Source of the DNA: Candidatus Flavonifractor intestinigallinarum
GTDB taxonomy: Bacteria > Bacillota > Clostridia > Oscillospirales > Oscillospiraceae
NCBI GenBank assembly: GCA_019119165.1
Contig: DWXO01000004.1
Coordinates: 1 to 49,713 of the forward strand
Length of the DNA stretch: 49,713 nt
Direction: 5' to 3'
Part shown: piece by piece, positions 1 to 9,022 of the stretch
How the letters are laid out: every line of letters begins with the position of its first letter
How positions within the stretch are numbered: position 1 is the stretch's first letter
Position numbers and translations under genes: made by a program
Notes under the pieces: generated by a model
Seen by the model: only the letters and a program-made list of their open reading frames with translations
Databases searched by the model: none
Told to the model about the DNA's origin: nothing

Positions 1-1
1 G

Positions 2-36
2 GACTTTTGAGCACTTCAAAAAAGTGCTCAAAAGTC
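2..36. repeat. Perfect 15-bp inverted repeat at the window edge
   Basis: Arms 2-16 and 22-36 are exact reverse complements (GACTTTTGAGCACTT and its partner) around a 5-base loop. No T-run follows on the plus strand, and the minus-strand exit lies outside the window. It may be a terminator of a minus-strand unit beyond the edge or a dispersed palindrome. From 37 to 129 I see no gene or recognised motif. Confidence 0.5.
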
Positions 37-129
37 AGTTGATTGCACACGAAAGACAACCCTGACGGTTTTCTTTCACACTATCTTTCCCTCCGAATCC
101 TCCGCCCAGAGGGTTTATCGACAGGCTGA

Positions 130-158
130 GGTGCCCTCCACCGGAGGGCACCTTTTTT
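130..158 (+). terminator. Intrinsic terminator reading rightward
   Basis: A 10-bp perfect stem (130-139 with 143-152, loop ACC) is followed by six T residues at 153-158. The T-run is only on the plus strand. It would end a plus-strand transcript entering from the left, or protect the convergent ECF gene, whose stop is at 160. Confidence 0.75.
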
Positions 159-159
159 A

Positions 160-732
160 TCAGAAATTGTGGCTTTTCCTTCTGCGGGACGGCATTTCCG
201 CTCCGGCCCCGGCATGGCTGAGCACCGGCAGCAGCACGACACCCACAACGATGCCGGTCAGCCCCTGCACCACGTTGAAGGGCACGCCCGCCAGCACTGC
301 CATCGCGGCGGCGGACAGGTCACTGCCTGCCAGCGCCATCATCCCCACTTCATAGAGGAAATAACCGGCCACCATCACCGCTTCGGCGGGAATACCGCAC
401 AGAATCACACGCAGCGGCGGGGAGATGTGTTCCCGCTTCAGACAAAGGCGATACAGGCTGCCGCCCACCAGCGCCGTCAGAGCCTTGATGGCGAAGGTGC
501 CCGGCGCCCATGCCGTAAAGCCGCTGAACAGATCAGCCAGCATAGACCCGATTCCTGCCGCCGCCGCTCCCAGCCCCGGCCCCAGCAGGATGCCGCAGAT
601 CAGCACCATGCTGTCTCCCAGATGGATGTACCCCAAAGTCGGGGTCGGAATTCGGATCACCATGGTAGCCGCAGTGGTCAGTGCCGCAAGCAGCGCCGCC
701 ATGACCATGCGCCTGGTTTTTTGGTTTACCAT
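160..732 (-). CDS. ECF transporter S component (substrate-binding membrane subunit)
   Basis: A 190-residue, very hydrophobic protein with about five to six membrane segments. It resembles S components of energy-coupling-factor vitamin importers (ECF-ribofla_trS/COG4720-like). The conserved stretch near residues 35-75 runs Tyr-Ile-His-Leu-Gly-Asp, then GIGSMLADL, then an Ala-Pro-Gly-Thr block. S components capture a vitamin and dock onto a shared EcfAAT module, which is not in this window, so the substrate is unknown. I start at the ATG at 732, which follows a GAAGG ribosome site; an upstream in-frame ATG at 783 would add 17 basic residues and has no such site. A TATACT -10-like box lies at 771-776. 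The gene is monocistronic. Confidence 0.8.
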   Translation of the reverse strand: MVNQKTRRMVMAALLAALTTAATMVIRIPTPTLGYIHLGDSMVLICGILLGPGLGAAAAGIGSMLADLFSGFTAWAPGTFAIKALTALVGGSLYRLCLKREHISPPLRVILCGIPAEAVMVAGYFLYEVGMMALAGSDLSAAAMAVLAGVPFNVVQGLTGIVVGVVLLPVLSHAGAGAEMPSRRRKSHNF

Positions 733-844
733 ACTGGAACGCCTTCTTTCTGTTTTTCTTCTGTGCCTCCAGTATAGTTTCAATCTGGTCTTTTAAAAAG
801 TGTCAATTTTAATCTATTTTATAAGGTCAGATTTGCAAAACAAA

Positions 845-873
845 AGCGCCCGCCGGCATTGCCGGCGGGCGCT
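845..873 (-). terminator. Terminator of cysE-cysS
   Basis: A perfect 13-bp GC-rich stem (845-857 with 861-873, loop ATT) is followed on the minus strand by TTTTGTTTT. It sits just past the cysS stop and ends the cysteine operon. Confidence 0.9.
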
Positions 874-884
874 GATTCCATAAC

Positions 885-2294
885 TTATACCCGGGTCCAG
901 GTGGTCCCTTCCTTGCTGTCCTTGATCTCCACGCCCATCTCCTTGAGCTGATCCCGGATGGCGTCGGCGGTGGCCCAATCCTTGGCCTTCTTGGCCTCCA
1001 GCCGCTTGGCGATGAGGGCCTCGATCTCCTCGGCCCCCTCCACCGGGGCGGACGCCTTCTCGTTCAGGGCGGCGGCCTTTTTCAGCAGGTCCAGGCCCAG
1101 CACCTGGTCAAAGCTGTCGATAAGGGCCCGCTTGGTGGCGTCGCTGGTGTCCGCCTTGAGCACGTCGTACAGGGCGGTGACGCCCAGGGAGGTGTTCATG
1201 TCGTTGCCCACCGCCTCGATGAACTGGGCCTTGTACTGATCGAAGGCGGCCTGATCCACCTCGCCCTCCTCGGACAGGGCGGCCACCCGGGCCACCAGCT
1301 TGTCGTAGGCCACCCTGGCGTTGTCCAGGTTCTCCCAGGAGAACACCAGGCTCTTGCGGTAGTGGGACTGGAGGCAGAAGAAGCGATAGACCAGGGGATC
1401 GTACCCCTTCTCTTCCAGCAGGGAGACGGTGAGGAACTCGCCCTTGGACTTGCTCATCTTGCCGTCGTTGGTGTTCAGGTGATGGACGTGCATCCAGTAT
1501 TTGCACCAGGGATGGCCCAGATAGGCCTCCGACTGGGCGATCTCGTTGGTGTGGTGGGGGAAGGCGTTGTCGATGCCGCCGCAGTGGAGATCCAGGTACT
1601 CACCGGCGTACTTCATGGAGATGCAGGAGCACTCGATGTGCCAGCCGGGATAGCCCACGCCCCAGGGGGAGTCCCACTTCAGGGCCTGATCCTCAAACTT
1701 GGACTTGGTGAACCACAGCACAAAGTCGTTCTTGTTGCGCTTGTTGGTGTCCTCCTCCACGCCCTCGCGGACACCCACCGCCAGGTCCTCCTCGTCGTGG
1801 TCGTTGAACACATAGTATTTCTCCAGCTTGGAGGTGTCGAAATACACGTTGCCCCCCGCCACATAGGCATAGCCGGTGTCCAGCAGCTTGGTAATGACCT
1901 TGATATAGTCGTCGATCATGCCGGTGGCAGGCTGCACCACGTCAGGGTATTTGATATTCAGCTTCTTGCAGTCGGCAAAGAAGGCGTCGGTGTAGAACTT
2001 GGCAATCTCCATGACGCTCTTATGCTCCCGCTTGGCGCCCTTCACCATCTTGTCCTCGCCGGTGTCGGCGTCGGAGGCCAGATGGCCCACGTCGGTGATG
2101 TTCATGATCCGCTTCACGTCGTAGCCGTCGTAGCGGAGGAACTTCTCCAGCACGTCCTCCATCAGGTAGCTGCGCAGGTTGCCGATATGGGCGAAGTGAT
2201 ACACCGTGGGGCCGCAGGTGTACATGGTCACCTTGCCCGGCTCGTGGGGGACAAACTCTTCCTTTTTGTGGCTTGCGGAGTTATACAGTTTCAT
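885..2294 (-). CDS. cysS: Cysteine--tRNA ligase
   Basis: CysRS, 469 residues, charges tRNA-Cys in the cytoplasm. The N-terminal TCGPTVY carries the first zinc Cys. It is followed by the class I HIGN form of the HIGH motif (as in Bacillus CysRS), a Trp-His-Ile-Glu-Cys-Ser zinc segment, an HHTNE segment, KMSKSKG near residue 270, and a DALR-type helical C-terminus. The ATG at 2294 has an AAGGAG site 9 bases upstream; a more distal in-frame start would overlap cysE. It lies 13 bases after cysE, so both depend on the T-box, coupling cysteine synthesis to charging. No odd residues seen. Confidence 0.97.
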   Translation of the reverse strand: MKLYNSASHKKEEFVPHEPGKVTMYTCGPTVYHFAHIGNLRSYLMEDVLEKFLRYDGYDVKRIMNITDVGHLASDADTGEDKMVKGAKREHKSVMEIAKFYTDAFFADCKKLNIKYPDVVQPATGMIDDYIKVITKLLDTGYAYVAGGNVYFDTSKLEKYYVFNDHDEEDLAVGVREGVEEDTNKRNKNDFVLWFTKSKFEDQALKWDSPWGVGYPGWHIECSCISMKYAGEYLDLHCGGIDNAFPHHTNEIAQSEAYLGHPWCKYWMHVHHLNTNDGKMSKSKGEFLTVSLLEEKGYDPLVYRFFCLQSHYRKSLVFSWENLDNARVAYDKLVARVAALSEEGEVDQAAFDQYKAQFIEAVGNDMNTSLGVTALYDVLKADTSDATKRALIDSFDQVLGLDLLKKAAALNEKASAPVEGAEEIEALIAKRLEAKKAKDWATADAIRDQLKEMGVEIKDSKEGTTWTRV

Positions 2295-2307
2295 AGCAAT
2301 TCGCTCC

Positions 2308-2967
2308 TTATTGATTTTGGCTTCTGGCCTGTTCATCCATCAGCTTTTCCAGCCACTCCAGCCGGGAGCTGATGGCCTGCAATTCTTTCTGCACCGGGTC
2401 GGTGACGTGGATCTGGTCCACGGAGGAGGCGTAGTCCACCTTCTCCCCGGCGATACGCACCACCCGGGCGGGCACGCCCACGGCGGTGGCGTTGGGCGGA
2501 ATCTCGCTGAGCACCACCGCGTTGGCGGCAATGCGGGAGTTATCCCCCACCTTGAAAGGGCCCAGCACTTTGGCGCCGGTAGACACCAGCACGTTGTTGC
2601 CCAGGGTGGGGTGGCGCTTGCCCTGGTCCTTGCCGGTACCGCCCAGGGTGACGCCGTGGTAGATGAGGCAGTCGTCGCCGATCTCGGCGGTCTCACCGAT
2701 GACGATGCCCATGCCGTGGTCGATAACAAACCGGCGGCCGATCTTGGCCCCGGGGTGGATCTCAATGCCGGTCCAGAACCGGCTCCACTGGCTGACGAAC
2801 CGGGCCAGGAATTTCAGGTGGTGCCGGTAGAGAAAATGGGCCAACCGGTGGTAGATGATGGCGTGTACGCCGGGATAGAGCAAAAAGATCTCCAGACGGC
2901 TCCGTGCCGCCGGGTCGCGGGCCTGATAGGCCCGCAGGGTCTCGCCGAGTCGGGTCAGGGAAAACAC
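2308..2967 (-). CDS. cysE: Serine O-acetyltransferase
   Basis: Makes O-acetylserine from serine and acetyl-CoA, the first step of cysteine synthesis. The N-terminal helical part contains the family RDPAARS and YPG motifs. It is followed by left-handed beta-helix hexapeptide repeats with the active-site block IDHGMGIVIGETAEIG and a GKRHPTLG loop, then a C-terminal coiled tail ending near 2308. About 219 residues. The start is uncertain: the T-box terminator ends at about 2972, and GGAGG at 2971-2967 overlaps the in-frame GTG at 2967, while an in-frame CTG at 2958 sits at ideal 8-base spacing. I give the GTG by convention. An ATG at 3033 lies inside the leader RNA and is not used. Confidence 0.93.
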   Translation of the reverse strand: MFSLTRLGETLRAYQARDPAARSRLEIFLLYPGVHAIIYHRLAHFLYRHHLKFLARFVSQWSRFWTGIEIHPGAKIGRRFVIDHGMGIVIGETAEIGDDCLIYHGVTLGGTGKDQGKRHPTLGNNVLVSTGAKVLGPFKVGDNSRIAANAVVLSEIPPNATAVGVPARVVRIAGEKVDYASSVDQIHVTDPVQKELQAISSRLEWLEKLMDEQARSQNQ

Positions 2968-2971
2968 CTCC

Positions 2972-3201
2972 AAAAGAAAAACGCCTCTTACGCATACGCA
3001 TAAGAGGCGACAAGATCGCGGTTCCACTCTCATTTCTCACTCGAAGGCCGATGACGGGGCCAGCCGGGGGGCATCCATATCCCCCGCGCTCCCGGACGCA
3101 CATTCTCCAGTTACCCCCTGGGACCGCTCTCAGCCGGTGACGTTCCCTCTCTGGCGGGTACTCGCTGGGTACTATTTCCGTTCCTCGCGCTATTTGATTA
3201 C
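2972..3201 (-). promoter_or_regulatory. Cysteine-specific T-box leader of cysE-cysS
   Basis: A leader RNA that senses uncharged tRNA-Cys. Seen: the T-box core AGAGTGGAACCGCG (3030-3017), whose TGGA bulge would pair with a U73 discriminator as in tRNA-Cys; a GAATGTGC specifier segment (3105-3098) offering Cys codons; Stem I purine-rich AGAGAGGGA and GCTGAGAGC elements; and a terminator stem (2982-2990 with 3001-3009, 9 bp) followed by TTTTTCTTTT. When tRNA-Cys is uncharged the antiterminator should form and cysE-cysS be transcribed. Downstream gene content agrees with Cys specificity. Exact helix borders are inferred. Confidence 0.92.
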
Positions 3202-3207
3202 CATAGT

Positions 3208-3236
3208 ATACTACCACGTTTTCCATTTGGTGTCAA
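3208..3236 (-). promoter_or_regulatory. Sigma-A promoter of the T-box operon
   Basis: The -35 TTGACA (3236-3231), a 17-base spacer and the -10 TAGTAT (3213-3208) place the transcription start near 3201. The -35 box abuts the stop of the acetyltransferase gene at 3238. Confidence 0.8.
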
Positions 3237-3237
3237 G

Positions 3238-3873
3238 TCAACAAACACCTGGGTCATATTTGGCACAGAAGGCGGCCACATCGTCAAAGTCCCGCAGCCG
3301 CTCCTTCAGCTCCTCATGGCTCCAGTCCCACCACTGGATGCGCAGGAGGGCGGCGATGGTGTCCTGGTCGTACCGCCAGCCGATGTGTCGGGCGGGTACG
3401 CCTCCCACGATCTCATAGGGGGCCACGTCGTGGGTGACCACGGCACCCGCCCCCACCACCGCGCCGTGGCCCAGAGTGACCCCCGCCATGATAACGGCGT
3501 TGTGGCCGATCCACACGTCGTTGCCCGTGGTGACACGGTGGTTGTCCCGCCGCCATTGGAGCAGCGCCTGGTCGTCCGGCCCGAAGCCGTAGTGGGCGCA
3601 GCGGTAAGTGAAGTGGTGGGCCGCCGCCCGGGTCTTGGCCGGGTGCTGCACCGGGTTGATGCGCACGCCGGTGGCGATGGAGTTGAACTTGCCGATGTGG
3701 GAGTAGATCACATCGTTTGACCCGAAGAGGTAGGTATAGTCCCCCACATGGGTCTCCTCCACAATGCAGTGGTCCCCCAGCTCCACATACCGGCCGAAGG
3801 TGCAGTTTTTTACCACACAGGTGGGATGGATGAGGGGCCGGTCCTCCTCCAGAGTCCTGGTAAAGTCCAGCAT
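3238..3873 (-). CDS. Hexapeptide-repeat acetyltransferase of the PhnO-associated TIGR03308 type
   Basis: A 211-residue protein made mostly of left-handed beta-helix repeats (for example [14 protein letters not shown] and [15 protein letters not shown]). The HHFTYR and INP-x-x-HP segments and the C-terminal WWDW block match the xenobiotic/virginiamycin acetyltransferase-like family named after phosphonate operons (TIGR03308). It probably acetylates a small molecule with acetyl-CoA; the substrate is unknown. No phosphonate genes are nearby. Its ATG shares the A of the pgsA TAA stop (TAATG), so it is translationally coupled to pgsA and ends the housekeeping run. Confidence 0.75.
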   Translation of the reverse strand: MLDFTRTLEEDRPLIHPTCVVKNCTFGRYVELGDHCIVEETHVGDYTYLFGSNDVIYSHIGKFNSIATGVRINPVQHPAKTRAAAHHFTYRCAHYGFGPDDQALLQWRRDNHRVTTGNDVWIGHNAVIMAGVTLGHGAVVGAGAVVTHDVAPYEIVGGVPARHIGWRYDQDTIAALLRIQWWDWSHEELKERLRDFDDVAAFCAKYDPGVC

Positions 3874-4400
3874 TACAACTTACTCCAATCGATAACGTCC
3901 TTGTTTTTCACAAAATATTCGATCCCGGAATAGATGGTGGTAGCCAAAATAACCGCCACACACACCACGTCCAGGGTCAGATTGTGGAGCACCAGCATCA
4001 GGCAGATACACACCATGGTGGAGGCGGTCTTGATCTTGCCCGACCAGGCGGCGGCAATGACCCGCCCCCGCTCCACGGCGATCAGCCGCAGGCCGGTGAC
4101 GGCAAACTCCCGGACCACCACGATAAGCAGGGCCCAGGCGGGGAAACGGTTCATCTCCACGAACCACAGCATGGCGGCCATGACCAGCATCTTGTCCGCC
4201 AGGGGGTCCATGAACTTGCCGAAATCGGTGATCATGTTATAGTGGCGGGCGATATAGCCGTCCACAAAGTCGGTGACGCTGGCCAGGATGAACACGGCCA
4301 GGGCGTAATACATATGGAAGGGGAACTGGAGATAGAGCACCACCAGAAAGATGGGAATGAGCAGTACCCGAAGCATGGTCAGCTTATTGGCGGTATTCAA
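3873..4400 (-). CDS. pgsA: CDP-diacylglycerol--glycerol-3-phosphate 3-phosphatidyltransferase
   Basis: A membrane enzyme that makes phosphatidylglycerophosphate, the committed step to phosphatidylglycerol and cardiolipin. At 175 residues it is typical in length. The CDP-alcohol phosphotransferase signature is complete: D44-x2-DG-x2-AR (residues 44-52), then G61, D65 and D69. Four to five hydrophobic segments follow. It lies 6 bases after rimO and overlaps the acetyltransferase start by one base, so the three genes are cotranscribed. Confidence 0.95.
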   Translation of the reverse strand: MNTANKLTMLRVLLIPIFLVVLYLQFPFHMYYALAVFILASVTDFVDGYIARHYNMITDFGKFMDPLADKMLVMAAMLWFVEMNRFPAWALLIVVVREFAVTGLRLIAVERGRVIAAAWSGKIKTASTMVCICLMLVLHNLTLDVVCVAVILATTIYSGIEYFVKNKDVIDWSKL

Positions 4401-4406
4401 AACACG

Positions 4407-5726
4407 TCACTCCTCTATTTCCCCGGTCAGGTCACCATCGCTGGTGCCGGTAATACGCACGTTGACAAAGGTCCCCGCGGGCACCAGACCGGCGGCGGTA
4501 AAGAACACCTTGCCGTCCACGTCGGGGGAATCGGCATAGGAGCGGCCAGCATAGCAGCCCATCTCCTGATCAAAGCCCTCGCACAGCACCTCCAGGGTCT
4601 CCCCCAGGCGGCTCTCGTTCCAGGCGTCCATCACCCGGCTCTGGAGCTCCACCAGCAGCTCCACCCGCCGCTTGGCGGTATCCGGGTCCACCTGGTCGGG
4701 CATAACGGCGGCGGGGGTTCCCTCCTCGGGAGAGAACTGGAAGATACCCGCCCGTTCGATGCCGCTCTCCCGCAGGAAGTCGCACAGCTCCTCAAACTCC
4801 TCCTCAGTCTCGCCGGGCAGGCCGCAGATGAGAGAGGTACGCAGCACCAGGCCGGGCAGCCGGTCCCGCAGCTTCTTCAGCAGGGCGATGATCTCCGCCT
4901 TGGTGGAGCGCCGGTTCATGGCCTTGAGGATACGGTCATTGATATGCTGGAGGGGGATGTCGATATACTTGAGGATCTTGTGCTCCCGGGCGATCACGTC
5001 AATGAGGGCGTCATCCAGCTCATCGGGGTACAGATAGTGGAGGCGTACCCAGTGGAAGGGCAGCTTGCACAGCTCAGTCAGCAGCTCGGGCAGCATCCGC
5101 TTGTGGTACAGATCGGTGCCGTACCGGGTGATGTCCTGAGCAATGACGATGAGCTCCTGCACCCCGTCGTCGGCTAGCTTTTTGGCCTCGGCGAGCAGGG
5201 ACTCCATGGTGCGGCTGCGGTACCGGCCCCGGAGGGAGGGGATCACGCAGTAGGCGCACCGGTTGTCGCATCCCTCGGCGATCTTGAGGAAGGCGGTATA
5301 GGGCGGGGTGGACACCAGCCGGGCCCCGTCCTCAATGGTGTGGTCGATGTCCCCGAAGTAGGTGGGGGTGTCCCCTTCCATCACCGATTCAATGGCGGGC
5401 ACGATGTCGGTATAGCTGCCGGTGCCCAGAATGCCGTCGATCTCGGGCAGCTCCTCCAGAATCTCGTCCCGGTAGCGCTGGGTCAGACAGCCCGCCACCA
5501 GCAGCTTGCCCAGCTTACCCTGGTCTTTCAGGGCGGCCAGCTCCAGGATGTTCCGGATGGCCTCGCTCTTGGCGGAGTCGATAAAGCCGCAGGTGTTGAG
5601 CACCGCCACGTCGGCCCCCTCCGGGTCGCCGGTGACGGTATGGCCGGCGGCCTTCACCAGGGCCATCATCTGCTCGGTATTCACCAGGTTCTTGGCACAG
5701 CCAAGGGATACAAATGCAATCTTCAA
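4407..5726 (-). CDS. rimO: Ribosomal protein uS12 methylthiotransferase
   Basis: Adds a methylthio group to the conserved aspartate of S12 using two 4Fe-4S clusters and SAM. The N-terminal UPF0004 domain has Cys10, Cys46 and Cys80. The radical-SAM motif EGCDNRCAYC gives Cys153, Cys157 and Cys160. A C-terminal TRAM domain binds substrate. The opening VSLGCAKNLVNTE is the RimO signature and separates it from MiaB. It is 439 residues long and lies 12 bases after the nitroreductase gene. Confidence 0.95.
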   Translation of the reverse strand: MKIAFVSLGCAKNLVNTEQMMALVKAAGHTVTGDPEGADVAVLNTCGFIDSAKSEAIRNILELAALKDQGKLGKLLVAGCLTQRYRDEILEELPEIDGILGTGSYTDIVPAIESVMEGDTPTYFGDIDHTIEDGARLVSTPPYTAFLKIAEGCDNRCAYCVIPSLRGRYRSRTMESLLAEAKKLADDGVQELIVIAQDITRYGTDLYHKRMLPELLTELCKLPFHWVRLHYLYPDELDDALIDVIAREHKILKYIDIPLQHINDRILKAMNRRSTKAEIIALLKKLRDRLPGLVLRTSLICGLPGETEEEFEELCDFLRESGIERAGIFQFSPEEGTPAAVMPDQVDPDTAKRRVELLVELQSRVMDAWNESRLGETLEVLCEGFDQEMGCYAGRSYADSPDVDGKVFFTAAGLVPAGTFVNVRITGTSDGDLTGEIEE

Positions 5727-5738
5727 GAGACTGCCTCC

Positions 5739-6314
5739 TTATACGATGGTATATCTGCCCTCCCGGCGGGGGGGCATTTTGGGCTGCTGGTCGGGATAGC
5801 CCAGGGTGATGGCCGCCACAAACTCCCCCTTGTCAGGGGCAAACCGCTGCTGGAAGGCGGGGCCGAAGCCCATCCGCTGGGGCGCGGACAGCCAGCAGGA
5901 GCCGATCCCCTTGTCCCAGGCGGCCAGCAGCACGTTCTCAATGGCGGCCGACACGCTCTGCATGGCCCCGTCCCGGTCGGGATAGTCGGGCTTGAGGAGG
6001 AACACCAGCACGCACACCGGCGCGCCGCCCAGGGTGGACAAAAACTTGTTGGTGATCCCCACCTGCTCCGGGTTGCGGGCAAAGCGCTGCTCCAGCACCT
6101 GGGTGAACTTCTCCACCACGCCGCCCATGATGGCCTTGACCTCCTCCAGAGCGTCGGGGCTCTGGACGGCCACAAAGTACCAGTGCTGCAGGTTGATGGC
6201 GGAGGGGGCGGCCAGCCCGGCCTCCAGAATTTCTTTCAGGTCGGCCTCGGGGATGGGGTCGTTCTTGTAACGGCGGATGCTGCGGCGGGTCATCAGGGCT
6301 TCGCGGGTGTCCAT
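5739..6314 (-). CDS. Nitroreductase-family flavoprotein
   Basis: A 191-residue FMN-dependent oxidoreductase of the nitroreductase superfamily. The N-terminal RRSIRRYKNDPIP carries the Arg residues that bind the FMN phosphate; PSAINLQHWYFV and the GIGSCWL block near residue 135 are family features. The electron acceptor cannot be told from sequence. It starts at 6314 with TGATG overlap to the recX stop, so it is coupled to recX. An in-frame extension to 6374 would lie inside recX and is rejected. Confidence 0.85.
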   Translation of the reverse strand: MDTREALMTRRSIRRYKNDPIPEADLKEILEAGLAAPSAINLQHWYFVAVQSPDALEEVKAIMGGVVEKFTQVLEQRFARNPEQVGITNKFLSTLGGAPVCVLVFLLKPDYPDRDGAMQSVSAAIENVLLAAWDKGIGSCWLSAPQRMGFGPAFQQRFAPDKGEFVAAITLGYPDQQPKMPPRREGRYTIV

Positions 6315-6964
6315 CAGAATTCCTCCTCCATGGCCCCGCCGTACCGGCGCAGGCCCTCTTTGATATCCTCCCACCGGAACCCCCGGCGGGCCAGGGCGTT
6401 GGCCGCCCGTTGGTAGCTTTTGGGGTCGGTAAGATCCGCCCCACGGAGTTTTTTCTGCAAAAAAGCGTCGATGGCATCGTCGGGGGCCTCCATGGCCTCC
6501 AGAGCGCCGTCCCAGTATGACCGGGGCACACCCCGGCGGTACAGCTCGTCCCGGATACGGGCCGGGCCCCAGCCCTTGGCGGCGTAGTGTTCGGCCACCA
6601 TCCGGGCATAGGCTTCGTCGTTCAGGTAGCCCAGCTCCTCCAGCCGGTCGGCCGCCGCTTCGGCGCTCTCCCGGTCGGCAAGAGGCTCCTTGTCCTGATT
6701 CCGGGGGCGGGCGGTCAGCTTGTCCACCAGCTCCTTCCGGGACAGGGGCCGGGCGGAGAGCAGGTCCAGCGCCTTATCCCGCACCGCGGCGGCTTTGGCG
6801 GCCCGCTCCACCTGCTCCAGCCGTTCGGGACTCAGCTCCAGTCCGGAGCACAGCCCAAAAGCGGCAATTTCATTTTCCGTGACCCGGAGGATGGTCCCAT
6901 CCTCCAGATGGCACAGCCAGCGGCCTTGAATCCGGGCCGAGGGGGCCAGCTTATTGATCCGCAT
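6314..6964 (-). CDS. recX: RecA regulator RecX
   Basis: RecX binds RecA filaments and limits their activity. The 216-residue protein is helical, with the three-repeat RecX fold: SRKELVDKL, then [18 protein letters not shown], then [14 protein letters not shown]. The C-terminal [14 protein letters not shown] is typical. Its ATG at 6964 lies 14 bases inside the end of recA, which would keep RecX made in proportion to RecA. The end is fused by TGATG overlap to the nitroreductase gene. Confidence 0.92.
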   Translation of the reverse strand: MRINKLAPSARIQGRWLCHLEDGTILRVTENEIAAFGLCSGLELSPERLEQVERAAKAAAVRDKALDLLSARPLSRKELVDKLTARPRNQDKEPLADRESAEAAADRLEELGYLNDEAYARMVAEHYAAKGWGPARIRDELYRRGVPRSYWDGALEAMEAPDDAIDAFLQKKLRGADLTDPKSYQRAANALARRGFRWEDIKEGLRRYGGAMEEEF

Positions 6965-8063
6965 CCTCGAAGTCCTCGGCGGACACATCCACCGCCCGGC
7001 CGGCTGCCCGGGCGGCTGCCCGGGCCTGGCTGCTCATCAGCTTATAGGCGTTCTTGCGGATGTCGGCCTCCAGCTGATTGCACACCTCCGGGTTGTCCCG
7101 GAGATACTGCTTGGCGGCGTCCCGGCCCTGGCCCAGGCGGGTCTCCCCCATGGCAAACCAGGAGCCGGACTTCTGGATCAGCTCCAGCTTGGCGGCCAGA
7201 TCCAGGATCTCGCCCACCTTGGAGATGCCCTCGCCGTACATAATGTCGAACTCAGCCTCCTTGAAGGGGGGGGCCACCTTGTTCTTGACCACCTTGGCCC
7301 GGGTGCGGTTGCCGATGATCTCCGAGCCGTTTTTCAGGGACTCCACCCGCCGTACGTCGATGCGGACGGAGGCGTAGAATTTCAGGGCGCGGCCGCCGGT
7401 GGTGACCTCCGGGTTGCCATACATGACGCCCACCTTTTCCCGCAGCTGGTTGATGAAGATGACCACGCAGTTGGTCTTGGCGATGGAGCCGGCCAGCTTC
7501 CGCAGGGCCTGGCTCATAAGCCGGGCCAGCAGGCCCACATGGGAGTCGCCCATGTCGCCCTCGATCTCGGCCCGGGGGGTCAGGGCGGCCACCGAGTCCA
7601 CCACCACCACGTCAATGGCGCCGGAGCGGACCAGGGCCTCACAGATCTCCAGGCCCTGCTCGCCGGTGTCGGGCTGGGAGATGAGCATGGAGTCGATGTC
7701 CACCCCCAGAGCCCGGGCATAGTAGGGGTCCAGGGCGTGCTCGGCGTCGATGAAGGCCACCTCGCCTCCCCGCTTCTGGGCCTCGGCCACGATATGGAGG
7801 GCCAGGGTGGTCTTACCGGAGGACTCGGGGCCGTAGATCTCGATGATACGGCCCTTGGGGACGCCGCCGATGCCCAGAGCCAGATCCAGGGACAGGGACC
7901 CGGTTGGGATGGCCTCCACCACAATGTCGGTGTTGTCCCCCAGGCGCATGATGGAACCCTTGCCGTAGGCCTTCTCGATCTGGGCCATGGCGGTCTCCAG
8001 GGCCTTTTTCTTGTCAGAGGCGGGAGCGGCGCTCTCCACCACGGATTTCTTCTTGTCTGCCAT
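6951..8063 (-). CDS. recA: Recombinase RecA
   Basis: The DNA strand-exchange and SOS coprotease ATPase, 370 residues. Walker [10 protein letters not shown] at 78-86, the [11 protein letters not shown] segment, the Walker B region VVVDSVAAL, loop L1 and loop L2 ([31 protein letters not shown]), and a C-terminal domain with an acidic end are all present. The N-terminal 20 residues are Lys/Ala/Ser-rich. It follows prmC by 41 bases; I see no LexA box in that gap, so SOS control, if any, would act at an upstream promoter. Confidence 0.98.
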   Translation of the reverse strand: MADKKKSVVESAAPASDKKKALETAMAQIEKAYGKGSIMRLGDNTDIVVEAIPTGSLSLDLALGIGGVPKGRIIEIYGPESSGKTTLALHIVAEAQKRGGEVAFIDAEHALDPYYARALGVDIDSMLISQPDTGEQGLEICEALVRSGAIDVVVVDSVAALTPRAEIEGDMGDSHVGLLARLMSQALRKLAGSIAKTNCVVIFINQLREKVGVMYGNPEVTTGGRALKFYASVRIDVRRVESLKNGSEIIGNRTRAKVVKNKVAPPFKEAEFDIMYGEGISKVGEILDLAAKLELIQKSGSWFAMGETRLGQGRDAAKQYLRDNPEVCNQLEADIRKNAYKLMSSQARAAARAAGRAVDVSAEDFEDADQ

Positions 8064-8104
8064 GTATCCTTTTCATCCTTTCGTGGGGGGCCAGGTGCCC
8101 GCCC

Positions 8105-8968
8105 TTACCGATTCAAAACGCCTTCCACCACCCGCCAGATGCCCTGAGTGTCCTGGCTGGACTGTACGTTGGAGAAGCCGTGCTCTATCAGCAGCTTCTC
8201 CACATCCGGAGCCTGTCCGATACCCACCTCAAAGAGGAGGGAGCCGCCCAGCCGCAGGGCGGGGCCCCACTGGGCGGTCACCGCCCGGTAGAAGTCCAGG
8301 CCGTCGGCGCCTCCGTCCAGGGCGGCGCGGGGCTCAAAATCCCGGACGGAGCAATCCAGTCCGGCGATGTCCCCGGTGGGGATGTATGGGGGGTTGCAGG
8401 CGATGACGTCAAAGTCCCACAGTGCCCCGTCGGGGGGCTGGAGGGCGTCGGCCTGGAAGCAGGTCACCCGGGCGTTCAGGTCACACCGGCGGATGTTCTG
8501 CTTGCAGGTTTTGAGGGCCGCCTCGCTGAGGTCGGCCAGCACCACCCGGCAGTCGGGCACATTGGAGGCCACCGCCAGACCCACACAGCCGCTTCCGGCG
8601 CACAGGTCCAGCACTCTTGCCCCCTCCCCCGCCGCCCGGGCCAGCAGAATGGCCCGCTCGGCCAGCAGCTCGGTGTCCATGCGGGGGATGAGCACATCCC
8701 GGTTGACGGTGAGAGACAGACCGTAAAACTCCCACTCTCCAATGATGTAGGCCACCGGTTCCCCGGACAGCCGCCGCTCCACCAGCTCCTTCAGCTTCTC
8801 CTCCACCGCGTCGGAGGCGTAAAGCGCCATATCCCGGTAATACTGCTCCCGGCTCTTTCCGGCGGCGGCGCACACCAGCTCCCGGGCCTCCAGCGGGGCG
8901 CCCTCCACCCCCGCTTCCCGCAGGCGGCGGCGCACGTCCAGGTAGAGGTTGTTGTAGGTGGTCGCCAT
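8105..8968 (-). CDS. prmC: Peptide chain release factor N5-glutamine methyltransferase
   Basis: Methylates the GGQ glutamine of RF1 and RF2 using SAM. The 287-residue protein has an N-terminal helical substrate domain with LIPRMDTELL (residues 93-102), SAM motif DLCAGSGCVG (121-130) and the glutamine-binding NPPY (192-195). It sits between the DUF1385 gene and recA; in many Firmicutes prmC is instead with prfA, which is absent here. Confidence 0.95.
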   Translation of the reverse strand: MATTYNNLYLDVRRRLREAGVEGAPLEARELVCAAAGKSREQYYRDMALYASDAVEEKLKELVERRLSGEPVAYIIGEWEFYGLSLTVNRDVLIPRMDTELLAERAILLARAAGEGARVLDLCAGSGCVGLAVASNVPDCRVVLADLSEAALKTCKQNIRRCDLNARVTCFQADALQPPDGALWDFDVIACNPPYIPTGDIAGLDCSVRDFEPRAALDGGADGLDFYRAVTAQWGPALRLGGSLLFEVGIGQAPDVEKLLIEHGFSNVQSSQDTQGIWRVVEGVLNR

Positions 8969-9022
8969 GGTGTAACCACTCCTCGTCTCTCTTGTTTCTC
9001 TCTCAAAGCCCCTGCATGGGGA

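Noticed and set aside
2968..3033. A longer cysE frame starting at the ATG at 3033
   Set aside because: It lies within the T-box antiterminator and terminator region and would translate leader RNA; the family N-terminus begins near 2967-2958.
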